From the NCBI GenBank assembly GCA_004153385.1, contig SDAL01000002.1:372001-436000 (forward strand): DNA of 64,000 nucleotides, in the 5' to 3' direction. Below the pieces are notes generated by a model that was given only the letters and a program-made list of their open reading frames with translations, ran no database searches and had not been told where the DNA came from. Every line of letters starts with the position of its first letter. Within the stretch, counting starts at the first letter, position 1. Shown piece after piece: positions 1 to 8,510 of the stretch. The position numbers were made by a program, and so were the translations under genes. The stretch is from Paracoccaceae bacterium (GTDB lineage Bacteria; Pseudomonadota; Alphaproteobacteria; Rhodobacterales; Rhodobacteraceae).

Positions 1-126
1 TCGCTGTACGGTGATCCGCACTATGCCTTTGATGCGGAGCGGGGTGTGATGCGCTGCGGTCAGGCAGTGACGAAAGACGTCCCCGGCAAGGAGTATGCGC
101 CGGATATAAAACTCGGGCAGCTTTAA
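1..126 (+). CDS. 3' end of an unrecognised protein
   Basis: An open frame runs from the window edge to TAA at 124-126 and gives the last 41 residues of a protein, ending in KLGQL. I do not recognise the family. The fragment is hydrophilic, has one cysteine and shows no membrane segment. It ends 28 bases before the decayed mesaconyl-CoA hydratase gene, so the two were probably cotranscribed. A malyl-CoA lyase would be a natural neighbour, but the C-terminus does not look like one. Whether this gene is itself intact cannot be judged from the visible part. Confidence 0.5.
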   Translation, partial: SLYGDPHYAFDAERGVMRCGQAVTKDVPGKEYAPDIKLGQL

Positions 127-154
127 GGGCTATGGCCCTTTAAGTGGCAAGGAC

Positions 155-1057
155 ATGGTGAAAACCACCGCGAGGCGCTTTTTCGAGGGCTATCGGTTGG
201 GCAAGGTTTTGGACCATACGCCACCGCGAAGGGTGTCGGGCGGGGTGCAGGCGCTGTATCGCGCGCCCTATCTCGCCCGTGGCGCGGCTTACGCGTTTGA
301 TGAAGTCGCGCGCCAATGTGGTCTGCCTGCCGCCCTAGAAATATCTGTCGGTATTCCATCTGGCCCTCGGGGAAAAATCTGCCGGATGGTTCCCCTGACG
401 GGCTGGCCAATCTGGGGGGCGCTGTCACCGGCCTGTCTATGCGCGCGATACCTTTTGCGCCTCATGCGAGGTGGTCGGGCTGAAGGAGAATTCCGGCAAG
501 ACAACCGGCGTGGCCTATGCGCGCACGCAGGGACACAACCAACTGGTGGTTGGGAGCCGTGCGCCGGGGTGATGGTGCGCAAGCGTGACGTCAACGCTAC
601 AACACCCCGAAACGGCCATACCTTTTCGGCAAACGGTGGTTCCGGCCTCCAGACCGATCATGCGTGAGATACTCACCTTTCAGGACGATGATTTTGCGCA
701 ATTGATGCCATCGCCCGACAGGACAAGCGCAGGCTGGTCTAAGGCGGACATGTGACTTCACTTGCCTGAGCGTTTTCGCTCAACGGCTTGGCAATGATCC
801 TATGATCACGGCCCTTGGTAGCGGGGCGCATGCTACCCAGTTTTTTTGTAGGCGACAGGGTGCGGATATGGCCGGCAGTTCTGGACTTCGTTGAAACGAC
901 CCGGCCGGATGTGGGTGCGATTCGGCTGTGGCGGTTGACGAGAAAACAGGGTGCGTCAGGGGGGTGCTTTTCGAAAAAAGGGCAGGGCACATTTGCCGCT
1001 GATGCTTGCAAATCGGAACTGCCGGGGATTAATGCCTTTGTGATCACGATGATATGA
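155..1057 (+). pseudogene. mch: Decayed mesaconyl-CoA hydratase (MaoC-family) gene
   Basis: The intact enzyme (about 340 aa, two MaoC hotdog halves) hydrates mesaconyl-CoA to beta-methylmalyl-CoA in the ethylmalonyl-CoA pathway. The start and ribosome site survive: ATG at 155, then NFFEDYRLG-like and ALYRAPYLAR-like segments in frame 2. Homology then jumps to frame 1 (GKNLPDGSPDGLANLG, from 370), to frame 3 (YARDTFCASCEVVGLKEN, from about 435, ending in a stop) and back to frame 2 (VMVRKRD, from 569). The second half is recognisable near 745-800 (SLNGLA, GSGAHA, with an in-frame stop) and at 840-960 (FVGDRVRIW through VETTRPDVGAIRL). The region between is far too short for the missing part, so there is also an internal deletion. 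It lies upstream of sdhC, the place I recall for mch in Rhodobacter, which supports the identification. Confidence 0.8.
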
Positions 1058-1145
1058 GGGTATTTTCGGCAAAATTGCGCCGACCTTTTGTGCAACTGTT
1101 TTACGAGCGGCCTGATTTTTTGGCATATGGCCGAAGCTGTCCGCA

Positions 1146-1181
1146 GGGCGCCAGTCGAAATCAGGGCGCCAGTCGAAATCA
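1146..1181 (+). repeat. 18-bp perfect tandem duplication
   Basis: The unit GGGCGCCAGTCGAAATCA occurs twice without a gap (1146-1163 and 1164-1181). Eighteen bases is a multiple of three. It lies just upstream of the chosen start of the first TM2 gene, or inside its N-terminus if the start were at 1088 or 1124, where it would encode RAPVEI twice. Confidence 0.9.
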
Positions 1182-1195
1182 CGAAAGCCGATCCG

Positions 1196-1486
1196 ATGTC
1201 ATCTGAAGAACGATCCCCGAAATCCTATGGCACGGCCGTCTCGCTTTGCGGCGTATTCGGGATCTTCGGCGTGCATCATTTCTACCTTGGCAATTATCTG
1301 CATGGTCTGGTGGATCTGGCCCTGAGCATCGTCAGCCTTGTTCTGCTTTGGAACGGCAATGACGTTGGTCTTCTCTTTCTGCTTGCCGATGCTTTGCATA
1401 CAGTCTTTGTTTTTTACCAATTGATTGTTGAAAAAGCACGAGACGGGCAGGGCCGACGTGTTTGTCTGGCCCCGCACGCTGCATGA
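1196..1486 (+). CDS. TM2 domain-containing membrane protein
   Basis: This 96-aa protein has the TM2 signature: two hydrophobic helices after a GxFGxHHFYLGN motif (residues about 20-34), the second around residues 40-75. TM2 proteins are small inner-membrane proteins of unclear function. The start at 1196 (MSSEERSPK) gives a compact protein beginning shortly before the domain. Upstream in-frame starts at 1088 and 1124 would add a low-complexity leader containing the 18-bp duplication. A second, distinct TM2 gene follows 41 bases downstream, so the two may be cotranscribed. Confidence 0.75.
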   Translation: MSSEERSPKSYGTAVSLCGVFGIFGVHHFYLGNYLHGLVDLALSIVSLVLLWNGNDVGLLFLLADALHTVFVFYQLIVEKARDGQGRRVCLAPHAA

Positions 1487-1527
1487 CGCCAAAACCTTAA
1501 ACCTATATTTTTACGGAGTTTTTCTTC

Positions 1528-1773
1528 ATGACGACCACACCTGATCCACACGTTGTAACGCCGGAAACATCTGATAAAGGCTTCGTGCCCGCCGTGTTGT
1601 TGTGCTTCTTTCTGGGATCGTTCGGCCTGCACCGTTTCTACCTTGGTAAGTGGGTGACGGGTATCTTGATGCTTGTCACATTTGGCGCATTTGGTATCTG
1701 GACACTGATCGACTTTGTGCGCCTTGTCGTGGGCTCGCTGAAAGACAAACAGGACCGTCCCCTTCGTCGTTGA
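1528..1773 (+). CDS. TM2 domain-containing membrane protein, second copy
   Basis: This 81-aa protein has the TM2 pattern of two membrane helices around GSFGLHRFYLGK (residues about 31-42) and a basic C-terminus (KDKQDRPLRR). An ACGGAG ribosome site lies about 9 bases before the ATG. It follows another TM2 gene, but apart from the GxFGxHxFYLG motif the two sequences differ, so this is not a recent duplication. A Rho-independent terminator follows at 1814-1845. Function is unknown. Confidence 0.8.
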   Translation: MTTTPDPHVVTPETSDKGFVPAVLLCFFLGSFGLHRFYLGKWVTGILMLVTFGAFGIWTLIDFVRLVVGSLKDKQDRPLRR

Positions 1774-1813
1774 ACAATCTAGGCCTTGATCGGGCCTCGA
1801 GTGTGACCGGATA

Positions 1814-1846
1814 TATGCCCGTGCAGGATGCGCGGGCATAATTTTT
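1814..1846 (+). terminator. Rho-independent terminator after TM2 genes
   Basis: An 8-bp stem TATGCCCG/CGGGCATA (1814-1821 with 1833-1840) is followed by ATTTTTA. It ends the TM2 pair and separates it from the sdh control region. Confidence 0.75.
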
Positions 1847-1935
1847 ATGGGGACACTGCCTCTGTCCGCTGGGCACCAGTGCCGTATATTCAAGCGAAAT
1901 TCCGACACAATTACTCGCCTTTTTTAGGCGCAATC

Positions 1936-1970
1936 GCTGTGATCACAGCATCAAAATTTGTGATCACAAA
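1936..1970. promoter_or_regulatory. Twin 14-bp palindromic operators upstream of sdhC
   Basis: Two perfect palindromes, GCTGTGATCACAGC (1936-1949) and TTTGTGATCACAAA (1957-1970), share the core TGTGATCACA. Their centres are 21 bp apart, about two helical turns, as expected for two dimers on one DNA face. They lie about 185 bp before the sdhC start in the 381-bp gap 1774-2154. A third inverted repeat, TTCCTA-N3-TAGGAA, is at 1982-1996. The spacing pattern resembles GntR-family operators, but the cognate regulator is not identifiable from the sequence. Confidence 0.65.
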
Positions 1971-2154
1971 GGTGGATTTTATTCCTATTTTAGGAAAATC
2001 ACTCCAGAATTCGACATGACAAGGAGTGACACCTGCGGCAGTTCGTCCTATCAATATGGATAATTTTTTCGGCCAGCCCCGCGCGCGCCTGCGGTAGGAA
2101 TAACGACTCTTTTGACGCGCAAACAAACGGGGCCCAGCGACAAAGGGACCCACT

Positions 2155-2544
2155 ATGGCAGAATCGAAACGGGTAGAAAGACCACTTTCCCCCTTCATGA
2201 TCGGTCAGTATTACCGTCCGCAGATCACGTCGATCTCGTCGATTTTGACGCGGATCACTGGTAACGCACTTGCCGTATCGGCAATTTTGGCCGTGTGGTG
2301 GCTGATGGCCGCAACGGGCACGCCGGAGCATTTCGAGGCCGTGAACTGGTTCATGACCTCTTTCATCGGGGACGTGATCTTCACCCTGACGACTTTGGGC
2401 ATCTGGTATCATTACCTTGCCGGCATGCGTCACCTCTATTTCGATTCAGGTCGTGGACTTGAACTGGAAACTGCCGAAAAGCTCGGTATCGCCTGCATGA
2501 TCGGTTCGGTCGTGTTGACCCTTCTTACAATCATTATCGTCTGA
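2155..2544 (+). CDS. sdhC: Succinate dehydrogenase cytochrome b556 subunit
   Basis: This is a membrane anchor of complex II, which oxidises succinate to fumarate and reduces quinone. The 129-aa protein has the family N-terminal pattern RPLSPFMIGQYYRP followed by a Ser and Arg of the quinone site (SISSILTRITG), three membrane helices, and the haem-ligand motif HYLAGMRHLYFD (residues about 84-95). AAAGGGA precedes the start by about 7 bases. It is first in the operon sdhC-sdhD-sdhA-lipoprotein-sdhB. The upstream twin palindrome is the obvious control site. Confidence 0.95.
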   Translation: MAESKRVERPLSPFMIGQYYRPQITSISSILTRITGNALAVSAILAVWWLMAATGTPEHFEAVNWFMTSFIGDVIFTLTTLGIWYHYLAGMRHLYFDSGRGLELETAEKLGIACMIGSVVLTLLTIIIV

Positions 2545-2557
2545 GGGAGGGTTCAAG

Positions 2558-2950
2558 ATGAGCTATCTGACCGACCGTAAACGCGCCGTTGGCAAAGGGG
2601 CCTCCGGCACAGGGACCGAACACCACTGGTTCATGACCGTCAGCGCCGTGGGCCTGGTATTTCTGGTGCCGTGTTTTGTGTTCATCTTCGGTAGCGCGCT
2701 TGGTAAGCCGCAAGCCGAGGTGATTGCCACATTCGCCAGACCTTTCCCGGCGATTGTCACGGCACTGACCTTCCTGATCGGGATGCGTCACTTCGCCAAA
2801 GGCGCGCAGATGATGATCGAGGATTATTGCCAAGGCCTGACCCGCAAACTGGCGGTGATGTTCGCGCATGGCTTGTCCTATGTTCTGATCGCTTGCGTGT
2901 TCTACGCTCTGGGCCGGATGGTTCTCATCGGTCTGGCAATGGGCGTCTGA
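2558..2950 (+). CDS. sdhD: Succinate dehydrogenase hydrophobic membrane anchor subunit
   Basis: The second membrane anchor of complex II has 130 aa and three membrane helices. The motif MRHFAKGAQMMIEDY (residues about 71-85) is typical of alphaproteobacterial SdhD. A GGGAGG ribosome site lies just before the ATG, 13 bases after sdhC. It binds quinone and haem together with SdhC and holds SdhA/SdhB on the cytoplasmic face. Confidence 0.95.
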   Translation: MSYLTDRKRAVGKGASGTGTEHHWFMTVSAVGLVFLVPCFVFIFGSALGKPQAEVIATFARPFPAIVTALTFLIGMRHFAKGAQMMIEDYCQGLTRKLAVMFAHGLSYVLIACVFYALGRMVLIGLAMGV

Positions 2951-2972
2951 ATAGAAAACGGGATACAGATAA

Positions 2973-4781
2973 ATGGCTGCTTACGAATACGAGACGCATA
3001 AATATGACGTCGTTGTTGTCGGTGCCGGTGGCGCCGGCTTGCGCGCGACGCTCGGCATGGCAGAACAAGGCCTGCGCACCGCCTGTGTGACGAAAGTGTT
3101 TCCGACACGCTCGCACACAGTGGCAGCACAGGGCGGGATTGCTGCATCGCTGTCCAATATGGGGCCGGATAACTGGAAGTGGCACCTGTATGATACGGTG
3201 AAAGGCTCCGACTGGCTGGGCGACACTGATGCGATGGAATATCTGGTTCGCGAGGCACCCAAAGCGGTGTACGAGCTGGAGCATTACGGCGTGCCGTTCT
3301 CGCGCACCGAAGAGGGCAAGATCTACCAGCGCCCCTTCGGCGGGCACACCACCGAATTTGGTGAAGGTCCACCCGTGCAGCGCACCTGTGCCGCGGCTGA
3401 CCGGACCGGCCATGCGATCTTGCACACGCTTTACGGCCAGTCGCTGAAAAACAACGCGGAATTCTACATCGAATATTTCGCGATCGATCTGATCATGTCC
3501 GAAGACGGCAAAACCTGCGTTGGCGTGATGTGCTGGAAGCTGGATGACGGCACGTTCCATCTGTTCTCGGCCAAAACGGTTGTGCTTGCGACAGGTGGAT
3601 ACGGCCGTGCGTATTTCTCGGCGACCTCTGCGCATACCTGCACCGGTGACGGTGGCGGTATGGTGGCACGTGCGGGTCTTGCGCTGCAGGATATGGAATT
3701 TGTGCAATTCCACCCAACCGGCATCTACGGCTCGGGCTGTCTGATTACCGAGGGCGCACGCGGCGAAGGTGGGTATCTCACCAACTCCGAAGGCGAGCGG
3801 TTCATGGAACGTTATGCGCCGACCTACAAGGATCTGGCGTCGCGCGATGTTGTGTCGCGCTGCATGACGATGGAGATCCGCGACGGGCGCGGTGTGGGCG
3901 AGAATAAAGACCACATCTTCCTTAACCTGTCGCACCTTCCGCCAGAAGCGCTGCACGAGCGTCTGCCGGGGATTTCGGAATCCGCGCGTATTTTTGCGGG
4001 CGTTGATGTGACCAAGGAGCCGATCCCGGTTCTGCCGACGGTTCACTATAACATGGGCGGCATCCCGACCAACTACTGGGGCGAGGTGATCAACCCGACC
4101 GCAGACGATCCAGATGCCATCGTGCCCGGTCTGATGGCTGTGGGCGAGGCGGGCTGTGCCTCCGTACACGGTGCCAACCGTCTTGGGTCGAATTCACTTA
4201 TCGACCTTGTGGTGTTTGGTCGTGCGGCTGCCTTGCGTGCAGGCAAGACCATTGATCCGACAAAGGAAAACCCGCCGATCAATCTTGCGTCGGTGGACAA
4301 AGCCTTCGAGCGGTTCGATTCTATCCGTCACGCCAAGGGCGGCACCCCCACCGCAGAGCTGCGTCTGGAGATGCAAAAGACCATGCAGGCCGATGCTGCT
4401 GTGTTCCGCACCGACAAGACGCTGGCCGAGGGGCTGGAGAAAATGACCAATGTTGCCTCCAAGCTTGATGATCTGCATGTGACAGACCGCTCTCTGGTCT
4501 GGAACTCCGATCTGATGGAAAGCCTTGAGTTGGCCAACTTGATGCCCAACGCAATGGCGACCATCGTCGGTGCCGAGGCGCGCAAGGAATCGCGCGGGGC
4601 GCATGCGCATGAAGACTATCCCGATCGTCATGACGACGAATGGCGCAAGCATTCGATCATGCATGTTGACGGCGCGAAGGTCGAACTGACGTATCGTCCG
4701 GTGCATATCGATCCGCTGACCAAGCTGGAAGACGGCGGGATCGATACGGCGAAGATCCAACCCAAGAAGCGGGTGTATTGA
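2973..4781 (+). CDS. sdhA: Succinate dehydrogenase flavoprotein subunit
   Basis: This is the catalytic FAD subunit of complex II, 602 aa, the normal family length. The dinucleotide-binding motif GAGGAG is at residues 17-22. His48 in [10 protein letters not shown] is the expected site of covalent FAD attachment. The substrate-site segments [21 protein letters not shown] and [10 protein letters not shown] are intact. The gene starts 22 bases after sdhD and its TGA overlaps the ATG of the following lipoprotein gene. Confidence 0.97.
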   Translation: MAAYEYETHKYDVVVVGAGGAGLRATLGMAEQGLRTACVTKVFPTRSHTVAAQGGIAASLSNMGPDNWKWHLYDTVKGSDWLGDTDAMEYLVREAPKAVYELEHYGVPFSRTEEGKIYQRPFGGHTTEFGEGPPVQRTCAAADRTGHAILHTLYGQSLKNNAEFYIEYFAIDLIMSEDGKTCVGVMCWKLDDGTFHLFSAKTVVLATGGYGRAYFSATSAHTCTGDGGGMVARAGLALQDMEFVQFHPTGIYGSGCLITEGARGEGGYLTNSEGERFMERYAPTYKDLASRDVVSRCMTMEIRDGRGVGENKDHIFLNLSHLPPEALHERLPGISESARIFAGVDVTKEPIPVLPTVHYNMGGIPTNYWGEVINPTADDPDAIVPGLMAVGEAGCASVHGANRLGSNSLIDLVVFGRAAALRAGKTIDPTKENPPINLASVDKAFERFDSIRHAKGGTPTAELRLEMQKTMQADAAVFRTDKTLAEGLEKMTNVASKLDDLHVTDRSLVWNSDLMESLELANLMPNAMATIVGAEARKESRGAHAHEDYPDRHDDEWRKHSIMHVDGAKVELTYRPVHIDPLTKLEDGGIDTAKIQPKKRVY

Positions 4782-5071
4782 TGCAGGGGCGGCCGGTGAT
4801 CATAGGCTTGGCAGGGGCGGGACTGATGCTTGCCTCCTGCGGTCCGGTCCCGGTCGCGCAGGCAGAAAATATTTGCCTGAAGCGTGTCGAGGATGCGCGC
4901 CCCGTGTCCGGTGTTGCCGGATTGGGTGTGGCAGATGGCAAGCCGGCAACACGGCTGGATCTGGATGTGAACGTCTCGACCGACACATTCCGCGACCCTA
5001 GCAAGATATACCAAAGCTGCGTGTACCAATACTCGGGCGAAATGCCGCGCAGACCGCTTTACGACAGGTGA
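4781..5071 (+). CDS. Small lipoprotein embedded between sdhA and sdhB
   Basis: This 96-aa protein has a lipoprotein signal peptide: a hydrophobic stretch from about residue 5 and the lipobox LASC with the acylated cysteine near residue 20. The mature part has two further cysteines. Its ATG overlaps the last base of sdhA, so it must be translated from the sdh message, and 125 bases separate it from sdhB. I recognise no domain. The position suggests a periplasmic or membrane-associated role linked to complex II, but that is inference only. A TTG three bases earlier is an alternative start. Confidence 0.8.
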   Translation: MQGRPVIIGLAGAGLMLASCGPVPVAQAENICLKRVEDARPVSGVAGLGVADGKPATRLDLDVNVSTDTFRDPSKIYQSCVYQYSGEMPRRPLYDR

Positions 5072-5196
5072 CCCGGCGCCCGGTGCGGACCCCGCATCGG
5101 ACACCGATCAAGCAAGATTTCGGGGACGCTTCGTGACGGAAGCAATCAACGCAATGAGGCGCGCTCCCCAGCCCACATATGATCGGAGGTAGAAAC

Positions 5197-5979
5197 ATGG
5201 TTCAGTTTTCCCTACCCAAAAACTCGAAGATCCGCGTCGGCAAGACCTGGCCGAAGCCTGCAGACGGTAAAAACGTCCGCAAATTCCAGATTTACCGTTG
5301 GGAGCCGGAAGACGGTGAGAACCCGCGCGTGGATACGTATTTTGTCGACCTCGACAAATGCGGGCCGATGGTTCTGGACGTTCTTATCAAGATCAAGAAC
5401 GAGATCGATCCGACACTGACCTTCCGCCGCTCCTGCCGCGAGGGGATTTGCGGGTCATGCGCAATGAACATTGATGGTCGCAACACGCTGGCGTGTATTT
5501 TCGGCATTGATGAAATCAAGACCGACGTGGTCAAGATCTATCCGTTGCCGCACATGCCGGTGGTCAAGGATCTTATTCCCGATCTGACGCATTTCTATGC
5601 GCAGCATGCGTCCATCATGCCGTGGCTGGAGACCAAAACCAACCGTCCCGAAAAGGAATGGCGCCAGTCTATCGAAGACCGTAAAAAGCTTGATGGTCTT
5701 TATGAATGCGTGATGTGCGCGTCGTGTTCCACATCCTGCCCCAGCTACTGGTGGAACAGCGATGAATATCTCGGTCCGGCAGCGCTGCTGCATGCGTATC
5801 GCTGGATCATCGATAGCCGTGACGAGGCCACGGGCGAGCGTCTGGACCAGCTTGAGGACCCCTTCAAACTGTATCGCTGCCACACGATCATGAATTGTAC
5901 CAAGACCTGCCCCAAGGGTCTGAATCCGGCGAAATCCATCGCTGAAATCAAGAAGATGATGGTCAATCGCCACGTTTAA
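5197..5979 (+). CDS. sdhB: Succinate dehydrogenase iron-sulfur subunit
   Basis: This subunit carries electrons from FAD to quinone. The 260-aa protein has all the cluster ligands: Cys80, 85, 88 and 100 for [2Fe-2S], and Cys171, 174, 177 and 181 with Cys228, 234 and 238 for the [4Fe-4S] and [3Fe-4S] clusters. The start at 5197 is set by GGAGGT six bases upstream; an ATG at 5179 would precede that ribosome site. The last gene of the operon, followed by a strong terminator. Confidence 0.97.
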   Translation: MVQFSLPKNSKIRVGKTWPKPADGKNVRKFQIYRWEPEDGENPRVDTYFVDLDKCGPMVLDVLIKIKNEIDPTLTFRRSCREGICGSCAMNIDGRNTLACIFGIDEIKTDVVKIYPLPHMPVVKDLIPDLTHFYAQHASIMPWLETKTNRPEKEWRQSIEDRKKLDGLYECVMCASCSTSCPSYWWNSDEYLGPAALLHAYRWIIDSRDEATGERLDQLEDPFKLYRCHTIMNCTKTCPKGLNPAKSIAEIKKMMVNRHV

Positions 5980-6002
5980 GACGCGACATCTGCCCACATC
6001 TG

Positions 6003-6033
6003 AAAGCCTCGTGAAATCTCACGAGGCTTTTTC
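6003..6033 (+). terminator. Rho-independent terminator of the sdh operon
   Basis: A perfect 12-bp stem, AAAGCCTCGTGA with TCACGAGGCTTT (6003-6014 and 6019-6030), has a 4-base loop and runs into a T tract. It begins 23 bases after the sdhB stop. Confidence 0.9.
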
Positions 6034-6179
6034 CATTTAGGCCTGATCCACTCTGGCCCGAGGAGCGGGGGCTTGCGGTATGCGCAGGCGAGCCTTGCAA
6101 TTTCCGGCAGTTCTTTTCAGCCTGAAAGCCTTTATATGGGCATCACTAGGGAGGCAGACGAACAGCCAAGGAGCGTTCC

Positions 6180-6353
6180 ATGAACCAGATCGTCGAATTC
6201 AACGCGGCCCCTGCAGATGCAGCGGCAAAGGAAGAAGCACTGGCCTATTACATGCCGCAATCCAAGCGCGCATCGGCACCTGCCCCTGCCACAGCACAAT
6301 CCACCACAGGTCAGGATGCGCTGGATCAGATGTTCGGTTACTACGCGGCATAA
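6180..6353 (+). CDS. Small 57-aa protein, unknown function
   Basis: The ATG at 6180 follows AAGGAG (6168-6173) at good spacing and opens a frame of 57 codons ending in TAA. The protein has an acidic Ala-rich N-terminus (MNQIVEFNAAPADAAAKEEAL), a Pro/Ala/Thr/Ser-rich middle and ends in ALDQMFGYYAA, which suggests a short C-terminal helix with exposed aromatic residues. No membrane segment or cysteine is present. A terminator follows at 6409-6435. I do not recognise the family. The strong ribosome site plus its own terminator argue for a real gene. Confidence 0.6.
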   Translation: MNQIVEFNAAPADAAAKEEALAYYMPQSKRASAPAPATAQSTTGQDALDQMFGYYAA

Positions 6354-6408
6354 TAGTTGTGGGGTGATCGACACCGCATGATTTGAACATTACCGCTATC
6401 AAGATTTG

Positions 6409-6435
6409 AAATCCCGTCAATGTGGCGGGATTTTT
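6409..6435. terminator. Terminator between the 57-aa gene and the ArsR gene
   Basis: Stem AAATCCCG/CGGGATTT (6409-6416 with 6426-6433) is followed by TT and GTTT on the plus strand. The A run on the left means the hairpin can also serve the convergent minus-strand gene that ends at 6438. Confidence 0.75.
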
Positions 6436-6437
6436 GT

Positions 6438-6800
6438 TTATTGCGACTGCGCGTCCGGCGGGGCGTTTGCGCCCAGTTCCTGATCCAGAAACCGCTCGAA
6501 CGCATCGAAATCCATCGCCTTAAGCTGACCGAAGCTTTGAATCCAGATGATGGCCCCTTGCATGGCATGGGGTTCCAGCTTGCACCATTTTACCCGCCCG
6601 CGTTTTTCCTGACTGATCAGCCCGGCCTGAGACAAGATCCCCAGATGCTTCGAGATTGCGGCAAGCGACATCGCGAATGGCTCTGCCACATCTGTGACGG
6701 CCATATCGTCTTCCAGAAGCATGCGCAAAATCTCGCGCCGTGTCGGATCGGCGAGGGCTGCGAAGATGGTGTCAAGCGAACCGGCGGTGGGTATGTTCAT
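6438..6800 (-). CDS. ArsR-family transcriptional regulator
   Basis: A winged-helix repressor of 120 aa. The N-terminal segment IFAALADPTRREILRMLLEDDMAVTD is the standard ArsR opening; the recognition helix is MSLAAISKHLGILSQAGLI (residues about 41-59), followed by a wing EKRGRVKWCKL. The C-terminus (WIQSFGQLKAMDFDAFERFL) resembles the YdfF/SmtB-like subgroup often found next to SRPBCC proteins, but no such partner is adjacent here. Only single cysteines are present, so classical metal sensing is unlikely. The start at 6800 is preferred over longer in-frame options because the family begins just before the ALADPTR motif. Confidence 0.85.
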   Translation of the reverse strand: MNIPTAGSLDTIFAALADPTRREILRMLLEDDMAVTDVAEPFAMSLAAISKHLGILSQAGLISQEKRGRVKWCKLEPHAMQGAIIWIQSFGQLKAMDFDAFERFLDQELGANAPPDAQSQ

Positions 6801-6970
6801 ACGCTGGAATAGGCAGGGCAGGGGGCAATCGTCAACTGTTTGGTTGAATATAGGCAAGCGACAGATCATGGCGTCTACGGGCCCAGATGACGGGTTCGCT
6901 ATCGCTTGGCATTTATGAATTCAAAGCAATAACAGTGACTTATCGTTTTTCTTTCATCGCGTTTACTGCG

Positions 6971-6999
6971 TTGACTCACCGAGTTGTGACGTCTATCAA
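6971..6999 (+). promoter_or_regulatory. Sigma-70-type promoter of the F0 ATP synthase operon
   Basis: TTGACT (6971-6976) and TATCAA (6994-6999) are separated by exactly 17 bases. Initiation is expected near 7006, giving a leader of about 20 bases before atpI with an AAAGG ribosome site. Confidence 0.65.
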
Positions 7000-7026
7000 G
7001 TCTGCAATCGAGATAAAGGCCATGTG

Positions 7027-7353
7027 ATGTCCCAAGAGCCAGACCCAGAACGGTTGAAAGCGCTCGAATCCAAGCTGGCAAAACATCGCAAGATCGATGT
7101 TGCCAAACCGGACCGGGACAATTTCGCTCAAGGTGAAATGGCGTGGCGTATGGTGATCGAACTGGTATCGGGGCTGGGGATCGGCTTTGGTATCGGCTAC
7201 ACAATAGACGTTCTGGCAGGTACGTTGCCGATCTTCATGGTCGTGTTTACCCTGCTGGGGCTGATCGCCGGCGTGCGCGTGATGATGCGCACCGCGGCAG
7301 AGTTAAATACGCAAACTGAGGCTGCCAAGGCATCCGAAGAAGAGGGAAAATAG
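7027..7353 (+). CDS. atpI: ATP synthase assembly protein I (AtpI)
   Basis: This is the small membrane protein that opens F0 operons and helps assemble the c-ring. It has 108 aa, a charged N-terminus, and two membrane helices (residues about 41-62 and 68-90) separated by a short turn, followed by an acidic tail. Helix 1 is glycine-rich ([13 protein letters not shown]), as in the family. ATG at 7027 is chosen over the in-frame GTG at 7024. It is the first gene of atpI-B-E-b'-b and the promoter lies directly upstream. Confidence 0.9.
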   Translation: MSQEPDPERLKALESKLAKHRKIDVAKPDRDNFAQGEMAWRMVIELVSGLGIGFGIGYTIDVLAGTLPIFMVVFTLLGLIAGVRVMMRTAAELNTQTEAAKASEEEGK

Positions 7354-7355
7354 AC

Positions 7356-8192
7356 GTGGCGGAAAGCAGTTCGAACGCCGACGGTTCGTCCAAGATGATT
7401 GGTCTCATCCTGTTCGCCGTTGTGATCTTGATGCTCATCATTGCGATGCTGACCGAAGGGTCCGGCGAGATGGCTTTCCATCCGATGGATCAATTCGTCG
7501 TCTCCCCCCTGTTTGGCGAGGGCGCGGTGCATTGGTACACAATCACCAACGCTACCCTGTGGATGGCGCTTGCCATTGGCGGGATCGCGCTTTTGCTGGT
7601 TGTCGGTTCACGTGGCCGTGCCATCGTACCAAGCCGCGCACAATCCATGGCGGAACTGGCCTTCGGCATGGTTCACAAGATGGTCGAGGATATCTGTGGT
7701 CGTGAAGGGTTGAAGTACTTCCCCTATATCATGACGCTGTTTTGCTTCATCACATTTGCAAACTTCCTCGGTCTTCTGCCCAAAAGCTTCGCGACAACAT
7801 CGCATATCGCGGTGACCGGGCTTCTGGCGCTGTTCGTTTTCTTTGCTGTGACCATTCTTGGCTTTGTCAAACATGGCACGCATTTCCTCGGCCTGTTCTG
7901 GGTCACGGCGGCCCCGTTGCCGCTGCGCCCGATCCTTGCTGTGATCGAAGTTATTTCTTACTTTGTGCGCCCTGTGTCGCACTCGATCCGGCTTGCAGGT
8001 AACATCATGGCGGGCCACGCGGTGATCAAGGTCTTTGCAGGCTTTGCTGCCGTGGCGCTCATCTCGCCTGTGTCGGTCCTCGCGATTACCGCGATCTACG
8101 GGCTCGAAGTGCTCGTGGCCTTCATTCAGGCCTATGTCTTCACGATCCTGACGTGTGTCTATCTGCGTGATGCGCTGCATCCCGGACACTGA
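7356..8192 (+). CDS. atpB: ATP synthase F0 subunit a
   Basis: Subunit a forms the proton half-channels against the c-ring. The 278-aa protein has five or six membrane helices and the essential arginine in [14 protein letters not shown] (near residue 213), followed by the C-terminal helix with [16 protein letters not shown]. It starts with GTG two bases after atpI, with GAGGG upstream. A highly conserved core gene. Confidence 0.96.
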   Translation: MAESSSNADGSSKMIGLILFAVVILMLIIAMLTEGSGEMAFHPMDQFVVSPLFGEGAVHWYTITNATLWMALAIGGIALLLVVGSRGRAIVPSRAQSMAELAFGMVHKMVEDICGREGLKYFPYIMTLFCFITFANFLGLLPKSFATTSHIAVTGLLALFVFFAVTILGFVKHGTHFLGLFWVTAAPLPLRPILAVIEVISYFVRPVSHSIRLAGNIMAGHAVIKVFAGFAAVALISPVSVLAITAIYGLEVLVAFIQAYVFTILTCVYLRDALHPGH

Positions 8193-8246
8193 TCACGGTC
8201 GCGTTTAATCTACTTTAGCCAATTCCAACCTCAAGGAGTGACGATC

Positions 8247-8483
8247 ATGGAAGGCGATATTGTTCAAATGGGTGCTTACATCGGTGCTGGCCTGGCTTGC
8301 ATCGGCATGGGTGGGGCTGCAGTCGGTGTTGGTAACGTCGCTGGTAACTTCCTGAGCGGCGCGCTGCGCAACCCTTCGGCGGCTGCCGGTCAAACCGCAA
8401 CGCTGTTCATCGGCATCGCGTTTGCAGAAGCACTGGGGATCTTCTCGTTCCTCGTCGCGCTTCTTCTGATGTTCGCCATCTGA
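8247..8483 (+). CDS. atpE: ATP synthase F0 subunit c
   Basis: The proton-carrying ring subunit, 78 aa, is a two-helix hairpin. Helix 1 is the glycine-rich [20 protein letters not shown], the polar loop contains RNP (ALRNPSAA), and helix 2 carries the proton-binding glutamate in [12 protein letters not shown]. The start at 8247 follows AAGGAG by eight bases; an upstream in-frame GTG at 8238 overlaps that ribosome site. The 3' flank contains a stable hairpin (8511-8530). Confidence 0.96.
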   Translation: MEGDIVQMGAYIGAGLACIGMGGAAVGVGNVAGNFLSGALRNPSAAAGQTATLFIGIAFAEALGIFSFLVALLLMFAI

Positions 8484-8510
8484 ACCCTTTTCTCGCAAAT
8501 TTGCGGACGG

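Noticed and set aside
1037-1050. A third TTTGTGATCAC match resembling the sdh operators.
   Set aside because: It lies in the mch remnant and is not a full palindrome; similar GTGATCAC strings occur inside unrelated genes here (for example near 24264, 24992 and 36066), so chance is likely.
2925-4169. A 414-codon open frame antisense to sdhA.
   Set aside because: Shadow of a core gene; composition is Arg/His-rich without domain features.
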